A DNA stretch of 64,000 nucleotides from Streptomyces sp. NBC_01571. GTDB taxonomy: Bacteria > Actinomycetota > Actinomycetes > Streptomycetales > Streptomycetaceae. Below the pieces are notes generated by a model. The model made no database searches and was not told where the DNA came from. It saw only the letters and a program-made list of their open reading frames with translations. Position 1 is the stretch's first letter. The number at the start of each line of letters is the position of its first letter. Shown one piece after another: positions 26,665 through 35,708 of the stretch. The position numbers and the translations under genes were made by a program. The DNA lies in NCBI RefSeq assembly GCF_026339875.1, contig NZ_JAPEPZ010000001.1, forward strand, positions 1,240,001 to 1,304,000, written 5' to 3'.

Positions 26665-29324
26665 TCAAGGCGAGCCGTCGACCGGCGCGGGGCGGGGCCC
26701 GGCAGTGCTGAAGTGACCGGCACGGCGACGCAGGTGACGGCGGCCCGCGTAGTGCCCGGGAACTGAAGGTGGCACGGCCGCGGCCCCGTAGAAGAGCCGT
26801 TTGCCGATCTCGATGAGCGCCAGGTAGGCGAGGATCATGCCGACCAGCGTGGCGAAGAACGCCCCTGGCAGCGGTTGGAAGCCAAGAGTGTGAGCAAGTG
26901 GGGTGGCCGGCAGTACTGCCCCGACGGTGACTACAGCGAGCGCGGCCAGGGTCAGCGGCAGGCTGGGGTGACTACGGAAGAACGGAATGCGCCGGGTACG
27001 GATGGCGAAGATCACCAGTGTCTGGGTGGCCAGCGATTCGACGAACCAGCCCGTGCGGAACTGGGCCGGTCCGGAATGGAAGACCCAGAGCATGACGCCG
27101 AAGGTGACGAAGTCGAACACCGAGCTGAGCGGGCCGAAGGAGATCATGAATCGGCGGATGAAGGCGATGTCCCAGTGCGAAGGCTTCCGCAACTGCTCCT
27201 CGTCGACGTTGTCCGTCGGAATGGCCAGCTGACTGCTGTCGTAGAGAAGGTTGTTCAGCAGGATCTGCGAGGGGAGCATCGGCAGGAAGGACAGGAACAG
27301 CGAGGCACCTGCGGCGGAGGCCATGTTGCCGAAGTTGCTCGAGGTGCCCATCAACACGTACTTGATGGTGTTGGCGAAGATCCTGCGGCCCTCGGCCACA
27401 CCGTCCGCGAGGACGTCGAGGTCCTTCTCCAGCAGGATGACGTCGGCCGCGTCCTTGGCGACGTCCGTCGCCGAGTCGACGGAGATGCCCACGTCGGCGG
27501 CGTGCAGAGCCAGCGCGTCGTTCACCCCGTCACCCAGGAAGGCCACACCGCCGCGGCTGCGCCGCTGTGCGTGGACGATACGTGCCTTGGCCTCAGGACT
27601 CACCCGCGCGAAGACGGTCGTCCCGGTGATCGCCTCGGCCAGTCGCGCGTCGTCGAGGGCGTCGATCTCGCTGCCGGTCATCGCGCCCGCGTCGGTGAGC
27701 CCCAGATCCCGGCAGACTTTGGCGGCGACCGCGGCGTTGTCACCGGTGACCACCTTCACCGCGATGCCGAGGCCGGAAAGCCTGCGCAGCGCCGCGGCGG
27801 CGTCCGGCTTGGGCGGGTCGAGGAACACCAGCAGTCCGGCCAGGCTCAGCCTCCACTCGTCCTCGGGTCCGACGGCCTGCGTCCCCGGGTCGACGGGCCG
27901 GGTGGCGACGGCAACCACCCTGTTGCCTGCGGAGAACTCCGCCGCCAGCGCGTCCCGGGCCGCGGGTGGGACGTCGACGCACCGGTCCAGGACGGTCTCC
28001 GGGGCCCCTTGGTCACCAGGCTCGAAGAGCCGTTCCCATCCCGCACCAGGACCGAGATCATGCGCCGTTCGTGGTCGAAAGGCAGCACCGCGATCTGCGT
28101 GTACGCGTCCAGCGCGGCCCGCTCGCCCACGGCGGCCGGAGACCGCCACAGGGCCTGGTCCAGCTGGTTCCCGCCGACGTCCTGCGCGTCGCGCGCCGCG
28201 TTCTCGGTACTGAGCAGGCCCCACCTCACCACCGCGTCGGAGCCGTGGTCGCCCGTGGGAACAGCGCGCATGTACTCGATGCGGCCCATGGTGAGCGTGC
28301 CGGTCTTGTCGGTGAACAGCACATCGACATCGCCCAGGTCCTCGATGCAGACCAGGCGCTTGACCAACACCTTGCGCCGGCTCATCCGGCGCGACCCGGC
28401 GGCAAGGCTGGTCGAGACGACGGCGGGCAGCAGTTGCGGCGTGATGCCGACCGCGATGGCCAGGGAGAACAGCAGCGCGTCGATGAGCGGCTTGTGCAAG
28501 GCTACGTTGATCACGAAGATCGAGGTGGTCAACGCGCCCGCGACGTAGACCAGCAGGAGGGAGAAACGCCGCAGGCCGACCTGGAACTCGGTGTCGAGCG
28601 GGTGGGTGTCGAGGCCGGCGGCGATCTTGCCGAACTCGGTGTGCGCACCGGTGGCGACCACGACACCGCGGGCGGCGCCGGTCCGCACGACCGTACCCAT
28701 CAGCGCACAAGCGGACAGTTCGGCGAGCGGGGTCCCAGCGGCGACAGCGGCGAGGCTCTTGTCGACCGGAAGCGACTCGCCCGTCATCACCGACTCGTCG
28801 CACTCCAATCCCGTGACGTCCGTCAACCGCAGGTCCGCCGGCACGATGTCGCCCAGTCGCAGTTCCACCAGATCGCCTGGGACCAGCGCCGTGACATCCA
28901 CCAGCGTGGCCCGGCCGTCGCGCTGCGCCACGGTCTGGTGGTGGATCTGGGAGTGCAGCGCCTCGGCTGCTCTCTCGGCCCGGTACTCGTTGACGAAGCC
29001 CAGCCCTACGGAAGCGCTCACGATCAGCCCGATGATCACCGCATCGCTCCGTTCCCCCACCAGGAAGGACGCGACCGCGGCCGCCAACAGCAGGCCGAGC
29101 AGCGGAGAGCGGAGCTGATGCCAGAGCACGGGGAACACGCGGGCACGGTGTGTGGCGACCGCGTTGGGGCCGAACTGTCCCAGGCGTCGCGCGATCTCCT
29201 CGCCCCCCAGTCCCTCCCCGGCGACGACACCCAGCGCCCGAAGGACGTCGTCCGCCGGCAAAGCCGCCGCCGACATCGCACCGGGCGCCGATACAGGCGG
29301 CTGTGCCCGGTCAAGGACGCTCAT
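26665..29324 (-). pseudogene. mgtA: Mg2+-type P-type ATPase split by one frameshift
   Basis: From ATG 29324 (GGAGGGGGAGCAGG site) the frame codes the N-terminal domain, helices 1-4, the actuator motif (VMTGESLPVDKS) and the phosphorylation loop VLFTDKTGTLTMGRIEYMRA, up to SSSLVTKG. There, in GGGGCCCC at 28001-28008, one G appears to be missing; the protein continues in another frame as APETVLDRCVDVPPAARDAL, then VVTGDNAAVAAKVCRDLGLT, AFLGDGVNDALALHAADVGI and six C-terminal helices to 26665. Both halves are well conserved as an MgtA-type transporter of about 885 residues. A recent frameshift, programmed slippage or an assembly error are all possible. A perfect palindromic box lies 130 bp upstream. 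Confidence 0.85.
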
Positions 29325-29453
29325 CCTGCTCCCCCTCCACACTCGGGGGTACCGTTTCGCGGTGCGGAGCACCGGCTGGTTTCGCGACCTCGGCTCCGCT
29401 GCTCGGTCATACTCATCGCCGCTCCGGGGCCCGTCACGCCCGGTGAGGGCGCC

Positions 29454-29467
29454 GGGTCCGCGGACCC
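29454..29467. promoter_or_regulatory. Candidate DevR-type palindromic box
   Basis: GGGTCC-GC-GGACCC, a perfect palindrome extended to 18 bp by CC and GG on the flanks. It has the same 6-2-6 geometry as the other boxes and lies 130 bp upstream of the P-type ATPase start. Confidence 0.45.
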
Positions 29468-29580
29468 GGCTCACTCCGGGGATCCAGCATCGCACCGCCG
29501 ACCCGCCTCGACCAGCAGCCGCGCCCCTCTCGGACGCGGAGCGTCTTTTGCGGTACCGCACCACCTCGGGTGCTTCCGGT

Positions 29581-29775
29581 TCACTTCGCCCGCCGGGGGC
29601 ACTGTGCCGTCCTCGGGCTTTCCGGGCGACGAGCAGCACGGGTCGAACGTCGCAGCAACCGGACGGCAAGCGTCTCGAACATGGCCGTCGCGACGGACGT
29701 CACGCCGGTGGCGACAAGGAGCACCCCGGCGAACAGCGTCCGGAACTCCGGTGTGAGACTCGTGCCCACTGTCAT
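29581..29775 (-). CDS. Small membrane protein of unknown function
   Basis: 64 residues, ATG 29775 preceded by GAAGGGGGCG. MTVGTSLTPEFRTLFAGVLL continues into one hydrophobic helix (LFAGVLLVATGVTSVATAMF) and a basic tail LLRRSTRAARRPESPRT, so a single-pass protein with the tail probably cytoplasmic. A box GGGACT-GA-AGGGCC, the window's closest match to the mycobacterial DosR site, lies 82 bp upstream, which supports it being a real regulon gene. Confidence 0.5.
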   Translation of the reverse strand: MTVGTSLTPEFRTLFAGVLLVATGVTSVATAMFETLAVRLLRRSTRAARRPESPRTAQCPRRAK

Positions 29776-29856
29776 CGCCCCCTTCGGGTCGGCCTCGTTT
29801 CCCCCCACCCAACGCCGAAAGCCGACAGGGCACATGAGCCGAGCGGATCGACCTCG

Positions 29857-29870
29857 GGGACTGAAGGGCC
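29857..29870. promoter_or_regulatory. Candidate DevR-type box, closest to the DosR consensus
   Basis: GGGACT-GA-AGGGCC within TCGGGGACTGAAGGGCCCTT. The left half is identical to the DosR half-site GGGACT. It lies 82 bp upstream of the small membrane protein start at 29775. Confidence 0.5.
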
Positions 29871-29986
29871 CTTGCGCCCGCGCGGCCCATGCGCGTCGGG
29901 CCGCGCATCTCGTACGCCTCGTCGACTGGTTCGACGGCGTCTTCGCGGGTCGACCGGATGCCCTGCGACCGCACCGGTCTTCCCTA

Positions 29987-30148
29987 AGGGCTGTCCCGTG
30001 ATCCCCGGCGGGCGCACGACGACAGCCACGGCACCTCGCCGCGTTGTCGGATCGCCCGAATACACCCAGTACGAGGACGACCCTCCGCCTTGCGATGCAC
30101 CGCATCCGACGCCGCGCGCCGATCCACCGGGGATCACGGGACAGCCCT
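29987..30148. mobile_element. 162-bp MITE with 22-bp terminal inverted repeats
   Basis: The left end (29987-30008) begins AGGGCTGTCCCGTGATCCCC and the right end (30127-30148) is its exact 22-bp reverse complement. Both ends are flanked by TA (29985-29986 and 30149-30150), the target duplication of IS630/Tc1-mariner-type elements. The 118 bp inside code for nothing recognisable. A nonautonomous element mobilised by a transposase elsewhere is the simplest reading. Confidence 0.7.
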
Positions 30149-30231
30149 TAAGAAGCCTCCGGCACCGCCGCTCCCCTGTCGGGTGGCCGTAAGAAACTCG
30201 TAAGACGGCGCGGCGTGGACCGGCGTCGCCC

Positions 30232-30633
30232 TCATGACGGTGGCCGCCGTCTACGGACCGGGCCCCGCAGGGCCAGAACGAGCGCCGTCACCGTGGCCAC
30301 CGCCGCCAACGCGATCAGCAGGTTGCGCGGGTAATCCAGCGGCAGCACCGAGGAGTTGGCCGTTCGTCCCGGCCGGAGCAGCACCGGCAGGGCCACCACC
30401 GTCAATGCGCCCGCGACCACCAGCGCCCCGCGAACAAGCCCCCGCACGCCACCGCGTACCAACACCAGCCCGGCCAGCAGCACCAGCGGCGCGATCACGG
30501 CGTCGTGCAGGGCGACCGCCCCGCCCAGCCAGACAAGTGCGTCCGTCAGATCCCGGACGTCGAGCAACAGAGACACGCCTTCGCCCATGAGCGCAACACC
30601 TGCCGCACCCGCGAGGTACCGGGTCACCTTCAC
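30232..30633 (-). CDS. Small polytopic membrane protein coupled to the molybdo-oxidoreductase
   Basis: 133 residues, GTG 30633, GGAGG seven bases upstream, overlapping the preceding stop as GTGA. Three to four helices: YLAGAAGVALMGEGVSLLLD, VWLGGAVALHDAVIAPLVLL, RGALVVAGALTVVALPVLLR and NLLIALAAVATVTALVLALR. The WLGGAVALHDAVIAPL helix resembles WFVGAALLHDLVLLPL in the protein at 32582, and both follow a molybdopterin oxidoreductase gene, so they are probably diverged paralogues acting with those enzymes. Confidence 0.8.
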   Translation of the reverse strand: MKVTRYLAGAAGVALMGEGVSLLLDVRDLTDALVWLGGAVALHDAVIAPLVLLAGLVLVRGGVRGLVRGALVVAGALTVVALPVLLRPGRTANSSVLPLDYPRNLLIALAAVATVTALVLALRGPVRRRRPPS

Positions 30634-31784
30634 GACAGCACCTCCAGTCGGCCCACCCACTTGGTCTGCAAAACGCCGGGCCGGTTCGGGGCGATGAGCC
30701 GCGCCGGATAGCCGTGGTCCGGATCGAGTTCCTCACCGTTCAGGCGGAGCGCGAGCAGGGTGAGCGGGTCACGGGCGTGCTCATGACCCATCTCCGACAC
30801 CCGGTAGCCGCCGCGCAGCTGCAACGACACCACCCGCACCCGTGCGTGCGGCGGCGCACCGGTCCGTTCCAGTAGATCCACGACCCGTACGCCCGTCCAG
30901 CGCGCCGACGCGCTCCAACCCTCCACGCAGGCGATCGGCAGCTCCACCTCGTGCTGGGGCAGAGCGCGCAGTTCGTCCAAGGTCAGCGTGTACGGTCTCG
31001 GGCCGGCCACCGCCAACCGGTACTCCTCGTCCGCGATCCGGCCGACCCCGGCCGCGGCGGCGGTCCGGTTCACCGGCAGGGACTGCGGGCCCCGATCCGG
31101 ATGGCGGGGCGCGAACAGGATGAAGTCCTTCAGCGGGGTAAAAGACTGACCCACAGTGGTCAGGGTGACGGCCCCGACGGCCGCGCCCACCGCGGCCAGC
31201 AGCGACCGCCGGTCGGATGCGTCCTGCACGGGCAGAGTGAGAGTCCCGGGCGACCGCGTGCGCCAATGCGCCCGGATCTCAGGCGCCTTGACCGCGATGT
31301 GCAGCACCAGCGCGCCGGTCACCAGCCACGCGACCGCATAGTGCACCGGTACGAACGAGAAGGGCCACGGGTACCACTGCACCGTGTTCAACAGCCCGGT
31401 CGCCAGCTCGAAGACGGCCCCCGCGACCAGGAGCGCGACCGACAGCCGTTCCACCGCGTGCCGGACCGACCGCAGCGGCGGCCACTCGAACAACCGCGGA
31501 TACACCGTCCACAGCTTCGCGAGCAGCAGTGGGATCGCGGCGGTTCCCGAGGCAACGTGCAGGCCCTGGGTGAGTCGGTAACCCCACGACGGGCGGCTCG
31601 GGATGTAGTCGATCAGCGAGCCCGGCGGATGCTGCATGAAGTGGCTGATCAGCCCGGTCACGAAGCACACGGTGAACGCCGGCCCCAACCAGCGGCCGAT
31701 GGAGGTCGCGGTGCGGGCGTCATGGAGTCTTCCCTTGAACACCGGCGGAGCGAGCGGAGGGAAACGCAGTTTCATGCCACCCAT
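30630..31784 (-). CDS. Cytochrome b561-like / molybdopterin (sulfite-oxidase-fold) oxidoreductase
   Basis: 384 residues from ATG 31784 (MGGMKLRF; 31775 also possible). The N-terminal 180 residues form a four- to five-helix membrane domain with His residues (GLISHFMQHPPGS, TQGLHVASGTAAIPLLLAKL, ALVLHIAVKAPE). From about 205 an SUOX/YedY-like domain follows: SLPVNRTAAAAGV, then PQHEVELPIACVEGWSASAR with the molybdenum-ligand Cys, and a HGYPARLIAPNRPGVLQTKW end. Membrane anchoring with haem b suggests quinone-linked oxidation or reduction of a small oxo compound; substrate unknown. Confidence 0.88.
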   Translation of the reverse strand: MGGMKLRFPPLAPPVFKGRLHDARTATSIGRWLGPAFTVCFVTGLISHFMQHPPGSLIDYIPSRPSWGYRLTQGLHVASGTAAIPLLLAKLWTVYPRLFEWPPLRSVRHAVERLSVALLVAGAVFELATGLLNTVQWYPWPFSFVPVHYAVAWLVTGALVLHIAVKAPEIRAHWRTRSPGTLTLPVQDASDRRSLLAAVGAAVGAVTLTTVGQSFTPLKDFILFAPRHPDRGPQSLPVNRTAAAAGVGRIADEEYRLAVAGPRPYTLTLDELRALPQHEVELPIACVEGWSASARWTGVRVVDLLERTGAPPHARVRVVSLQLRGGYRVSEMGHEHARDPLTLLALRLNGEELDPDHGYPARLIAPNRPGVLQTKWVGRLEVLS

Positions 31785-31903
31785 CCCACCCGGCGGCCGC
31801 CCGATCCGGAACGTCTGCACGCCTTACGGAACTGAGACGCCTCCCAGGGGACCTGCCTCGGCCTCCGGGGGTGACCCCGTTACCGCTCAGGCTGTTCGCG
31901 ACC

Positions 31904-31917
31904 GGGTCGGACGGTCC
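31904..31917. promoter_or_regulatory. Candidate DevR-type palindromic box
   Basis: GGGTCG-GA-CGGTCC, one or two mismatches from consensus, 120 bp upstream of the molybdopterin oxidoreductase start at 31784. Weak on its own. Confidence 0.3.
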
Positions 31918-31969
31918 GCCGAGCCCGCACAACCGGATCGTCCAGCCTCCCGTGGCCGGTCCGATCGTC

Positions 31970-32172
31970 TCACTCGTTCGGTGGCCGTAGGCGTGTGTCC
32001 GCGTTCGGTTCGAGGGCCGCTTCGGCGGCGCGGATGGCAAGGGCCGCATTGATGAGGCCGATGCGGCTAAAGGCTTGGGGGAAGCTCCCGAGGGCTTCGC
32101 CGGTGCGGGTGTCCACCTCTTCGGGGAGGAGGCCGACATCGCCGGCGTGGCTGAGCGCGTCTTCGAAGACCT
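31970..32172 (-). pseudogene. GH15 (glucoamylase/trehalase-like) C-terminal relic
   Basis: Reads FEDALSHAGDVGLLPEEVDT then RTGEALGSFPQAFSRIGLIN and AALAIRAAEAALEP to a stop at 31970. GNFPQAFSHxxLI near the end, with LLxEEVD before it, is the C-terminal signature of Streptomyces GH15 hydrolases of roughly 600 residues. Everything upstream is lost at about 32173, where a methyltransferase relic begins on the other strand. Confidence 0.75.
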
Positions 32173-32612
32173 GGCCCTGACGCTGCGCGGGCACGAAGCG
32201 CTCGGGATCGACGTGTGCCCCTCGGCCGTGGTCGCCACGGTCTGCCGGGGCGGTGCCGCACGCAGCGGCTCGGTGTTCGATCCGCTGCCGGAGGAAGGCG
32301 GGTGGGACACGGCGCTGCTCATCGACGGGAACATCGGCATCGGCGGTGACCCTCGCCAGCTGCTACGACGCATCCGGGATCTCGTACGTGACCGAAGGCT
32401 GCTGATCGTGGAAACCTCCCTGGCCGACGTGGACGAACGCCGCCGCGTCCGTATCCACATCCACGTGGGGCAGCAGGCCGCGAGCCCTGTCTTTTCCTGG
32501 GCCATCGTCGGCGCCCACGCCTTGATCCGACATGCCGGGTTGGGCGGCAGCAGAGCAGTGGGTCATCACTTCGGCGCAGCGTCACTTCGTCGCCCTGCGC
32601 GCTCGCGCCTGA
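32173..32612 (+). pseudogene. SAM-dependent methyltransferase C-terminal relic
   Basis: From about 32173 the + frame reads EALGIDVCPSAVVATVCRGG, FDPLPEEGGWDTALLIDGNI, GIGGDPRQLLRRIRDLVRDR and LLIVETSLADVDERRRVRIH. This parallels ALGIDVSEAAVARTARLGAQ and VDGNIGIGGDPSALL in the gene at 37663. The SAM-binding GCGPGR motif is absent because the N-terminal half is deleted. Near 32545 a frameshift moves the end into another frame (WVITSAQRHFVALRARA, stop at 32612). Not functional. Confidence 0.7.
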
Positions 32613-33115
32613 GCCCGGACCTCCTTGCGTTCCGGCCTCAGGCGCAGCCAGGTCCGCACGATCAAGACGAGGGCCGAGGCGAAGAACAGGGCGGCGGTGA
32701 TGAGGAGCCAGCGGGCCAGGAACCCGTCCGCGGACAGACTGGTGTCGGCGGTGTACTGGCCGCCCTGGCGCAGGATCAGTGGCCACCACACCAGGAACAG
32801 GACTCCCGCGACGAACGTCGGCACGCGCAGGTAGTTGACGCTCGGCCGGTTCGTGCCTCTGCCCGGCCCCCGGCTTCCGCGGCACAGCCACTGGGCGCCA
32901 CGGTCGGTCACCGAGTAGAGGGGCAGCAGGACCAGGTCGTGGAGGAGCGCGGCCCCGACGAACCAGATCACCACGCCCAGGGTGTCGCCCTTCAGCAGCC
33001 TGATCCCCGCGTAGACGGCCAGGGCGAAGGAGGCGAGGACGAGCAGGAGGTGGAGCGGTGAGGCGCCGTAGCGGCCGCGGAAACCCGCGGCGGGGCCGCG
33101 CGTGGAGTGGTTCAT
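32582..33115 (-). CDS. Membrane protein coupled to the second molybdo-oxidoreductase
   Basis: 177 residues from ATG 33115 (MNHSTRGPAAG), overlapping the upstream stop as ATGA. Four helices: LHLLLVLASFALAVYAGIRL, TLGVVIWFVGAALLHDLVLL, VPTFVAGVLFLVWWPLILRQ and LLITAALFFASALVLIVRTW. A GRGTNRPSVNYLRVPTFVAG loop and a basic C-terminus follow. Conserved His in the second helix could be structural or haem related. It appears to be a partner of the oxidoreductase rather than a stand-alone transporter; function unknown. Confidence 0.83.
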   Translation of the reverse strand: MNHSTRGPAAGFRGRYGASPLHLLLVLASFALAVYAGIRLLKGDTLGVVIWFVGAALLHDLVLLPLYSVTDRGAQWLCRGSRGPGRGTNRPSVNYLRVPTFVAGVLFLVWWPLILRQGGQYTADTSLSADGFLARWLLITAALFFASALVLIVRTWLRLRPERKEVRAQARARRATK

Positions 33116-34494
33116 GCCGGCTCTCCGAAGGTGAGGCGGTGAACCCACTTGGTGTTGTGCACTCCTGGGGCGGCGGGGAGGATCACCCGGGCCGGATGGC
33201 CGTGGTCCGGGGACAGCTCCGCTCCGTTGACCCTCATCGCGAGCAGCGAACGGTGGTCACGGGCCTGGTTGGCGGCCAGGACCACCGAGGAGAACGCTCC
33301 GCCGCGCTGGACCGATTCCACCCGTACCGGTGGAGTGTCGGTGCCGAGCCCGACGAGGGCGGCGAGGTCCGTGAGGCGGATGCCGCTCCACTGCTGGTTG
33401 GGGGTGGACCAGCCCTCGACGCAGGCGATCGGCAGCGCCGACTCGCTCTGGGGCATCGCGAGGAGCATCTCGCGGGTGAGAACGACCTGCCGTCCCCCGC
33501 CGCGGACCGTCAGCCGCCAGGCGGGGCCGATGTCGCTCGGGCGGATGCCGACCGACGCGGCGGTCTTGTTGATCTGGAAGCCGTTCGGCCCCGAACCGGG
33601 TTCGCGGCCGTGCGGGGCGAGCAGAGCCGTCCTGCGCCACCAGCCGCCGATGCTCTGCCCGGCCGTCACCGCGAACAGCGCGAGCGACCCCGCTCCGACC
33701 ATGGCGACGGCTCCCCGACGGGAGATCGTCGCGGATGCCGGAGACGGTGACACGAGCCCTGCCGCTTCGTCCGAGTCGGGTTCCGGCTGGACGTCACGGC
33801 CGGCCCGCACGGCGCGCACCGCACGCGGAAACCGGAAGGCGGCGTGGACGATGAAGGCGCCGATGAACACCCAGGCGCCATAGAAGTGGAGAGGGTAGAA
33901 GGAGCCGGGGAAGACGTAGTTCAGCTGGATGTTCAGGATCCCGGTGGCGAAGGTGAATCCGGCACCACCCACCAGCAGGAGCAGCGACAGCCGTTCGAGA
34001 GCCTGACCGGCCGAACGGACCGGCGGCCATTCGAACAGCTTGGGGATGACCGACCACAGCTTAGCGAGGAGCACCGGTACGAGCACCACACCGAGGACGG
34101 TGTGGATGCCCTGTGTCAGCCGGTAGAGCCAGTACGGCGATGTCGGCCAGGTGAACAGGTAGAAGCCCAGCCACCCCTTGTCGGGCGTCGCGTCGTTGCG
34201 CGGCGCGAGGTCCGGGTTGTAGGCCGCGTAGGACAACAGGCCGGTCACGAACACCAGGGTGACGCCGACCAGCAGGGTCAGCCCGAACACCCCGGTCAGC
34301 CAGGGGCCCCGCAACGGACTGCGCCAGAACCCCGGACGAGTCGGCCCCGGTGGCGTACCCCCGGACCGGGCCCGGTCTACGGCCGTACGCAGCCGGTCGC
34401 GCGGAGTCATACGCCGTGGGGGCGGCGGGGCAGCGGCCGGGGGCCGCGGGGATTCACTGTCCGGCCGGTCCGGCCTGCCGCCGCTCTCCGCCAC
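33112..34494 (-). CDS. Second cytochrome b561-like / molybdopterin oxidoreductase
   Basis: 460 residues from GTG 34494 (MAESGGRPDRPDS), GGAGG eight bases upstream; the frame is open to 34611. Membrane domain about 70-260 with FVTGLLSYAAYNPDLAPRND, RLTQGIHTVLGVVLVPVLLA and FIGAFIVHAAFRF; a linker with SRRGAVAMVGAGSLALFAVT; then the SUOX-fold domain with FQINKTAASVGI and SALPIACVEGWSTPNQQW carrying the molybdenum-ligand Cys. End HGHPARVILPAAPGVHNTKW. Same architecture as 30630-31784 with a longer N-terminus; both are followed by a coupled small membrane protein. Confidence 0.9.
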   Translation of the reverse strand: MAESGGRPDRPDSESPRPPAAAPPPPRRMTPRDRLRTAVDRARSGGTPPGPTRPGFWRSPLRGPWLTGVFGLTLLVGVTLVFVTGLLSYAAYNPDLAPRNDATPDKGWLGFYLFTWPTSPYWLYRLTQGIHTVLGVVLVPVLLAKLWSVIPKLFEWPPVRSAGQALERLSLLLLVGGAGFTFATGILNIQLNYVFPGSFYPLHFYGAWVFIGAFIVHAAFRFPRAVRAVRAGRDVQPEPDSDEAAGLVSPSPASATISRRGAVAMVGAGSLALFAVTAGQSIGGWWRRTALLAPHGREPGSGPNGFQINKTAASVGIRPSDIGPAWRLTVRGGGRQVVLTREMLLAMPQSESALPIACVEGWSTPNQQWSGIRLTDLAALVGLGTDTPPVRVESVQRGGAFSSVVLAANQARDHRSLLAMRVNGAELSPDHGHPARVILPAAPGVHNTKWVHRLTFGEPA

Positions 34495-34880
34495 CCGGAA
34501 CACCTCCACGCGAATACCTTCGAACAGACACAGGTGCTGATGAGAACATCCCTCACCCAGCACCCGGCCCGCTCCGCGACACGCCAGATCCGGCAGTCGG
34601 CACCTCCCCACGAATCTGCACGCAACCGCCGGGAGACGCCCCTCGGGCGAGCTGACCGGAGGAGATGGACACGGGCACCCCGACCCCCTGTTTGTTCCTC
34701 CTTCAGACCCTCGCGCTCGACGCCGGCCCTCGGCCGTGGTGGGCGATCACGTGGCCGGCTCCCAGCACGACGCTTGTGGGCCTTGTCCGCGCTCCGCACC
34801 TGGACTCTCCTGGACCCGCTGGACACCGCTCCGTCACGGCGTTGACCGCAGGCATTTGCCCTATACGCGACGAGAGCGCC
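34495..34880. other. Divergent intergenic region, no gene seen
   Basis: 386 bp between the minus-strand oxidoreductase and the plus-strand small membrane protein. No consensus palindromic box and no hairpin of note; open frames present lack ribosome sites. Confidence 0.4.
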
Positions 34881-35708
34881 ATGTTTGTTCTTTTTGGCCT
34901 CATCATCCTCGTTGCCGCAGTGGTCATGGGCGCGGCCGGTCTGCTCGGCAACCCCGGCAGCGGGCATGCACTCGCGCCCAACGGCTTCACCGTGTTCGGC
35001 CACCACGTCACTGGTTCCACGGGAACGCTCTTCCTGTCCGGCATCGTCGTCGGGGCCGCCGCCATGATCGGGCTGAGCCTGATGTTGACCGGATACCGCC
35101 GCACCGCACGTCGCGGACTCGATGAGTCCCCACGCAGGACGGCGGCCGTCATCAAGGACCGCGAGGACCTGATCGTCCAGCGAGAGACAGACGGCGCCCG
35201 GAGCGACCAGCCCGACAGCTACGCCGGCCAGGGCGACGGGCACACTACCGATGGCACCCGTCCGGTCCACCGACAACACATCCGCTTCCGGACCACACCG
35301 CCGCGGAGTGACAGGGGTACATGTCAGGGGCGACAGGGAGCCAGTGACCGGTCAGGGCTTGCCCGGCGAGTCCGTCCTGACGCGTGCGATGTGGTCGAGC
35401 ATCGCGTCGAGGGCTACCTCCAGCGGCCGGACCTCACGCTGGATCTGCGTCAGCAGAAGCCCTCCCTGCAGGGCCGCGAGGGTGGCGAGGGCGAGGTCGT
35501 CGGGGTCGGCGTCGAGTTCTCCGCGTGCGTGCATGGCGGTCAGGCCTTCACGGATCGCGGACTCCCAGCGCAGGAAGCCCGAGGCGACGGCCAGCCGGGC
35601 TTCCGGGTTGTTCTCGGCGACCTCGCTGCCCAGCGTGCCGATCGGGCATCCGCCACGGCACTGCAGACGACGCTGGTAGTCCACCAGGGAGTCACGCCAT
35701 CCGCGTAG
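34881..35708 (+). CDS. Small two-helix membrane protein, 3' end probably frameshifted
   Basis: ATG 34881 begins MFVLFGLIILVAAVVMGAAG, a first helix, then GFTVFGHHVTGSTGTLFLSG and a second helix GIVVGAAAMIGLSLMLTGYR, followed by a basic, coiled-coil-like RRTAAVIKDREDLIVQRETD. This is a familiar Streptomyces small membrane protein of about 120-130 residues. After about residue 130 the composition changes and the frame stays open to 35708, antisense to the tetR gene; that extension is unlikely to be real, so the natural stop near 35300 was probably lost by an indel. The ribosome site is weak. Confidence 0.5.
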   Translation: MFVLFGLIILVAAVVMGAAGLLGNPGSGHALAPNGFTVFGHHVTGSTGTLFLSGIVVGAAAMIGLSLMLTGYRRTARRGLDESPRRTAAVIKDREDLIVQRETDGARSDQPDSYAGQGDGHTTDGTRPVHRQHIRFRTTPPRSDRGTCQGRQGASDRSGLARRVRPDACDVVEHRVEGYLQRPDLTLDLRQQKPSLQGREGGEGEVVGVGVEFSACVHGGQAFTDRGLPAQEARGDGQPGFRVVLGDLAAQRADRASATALQTTLVVHQGVTPSA

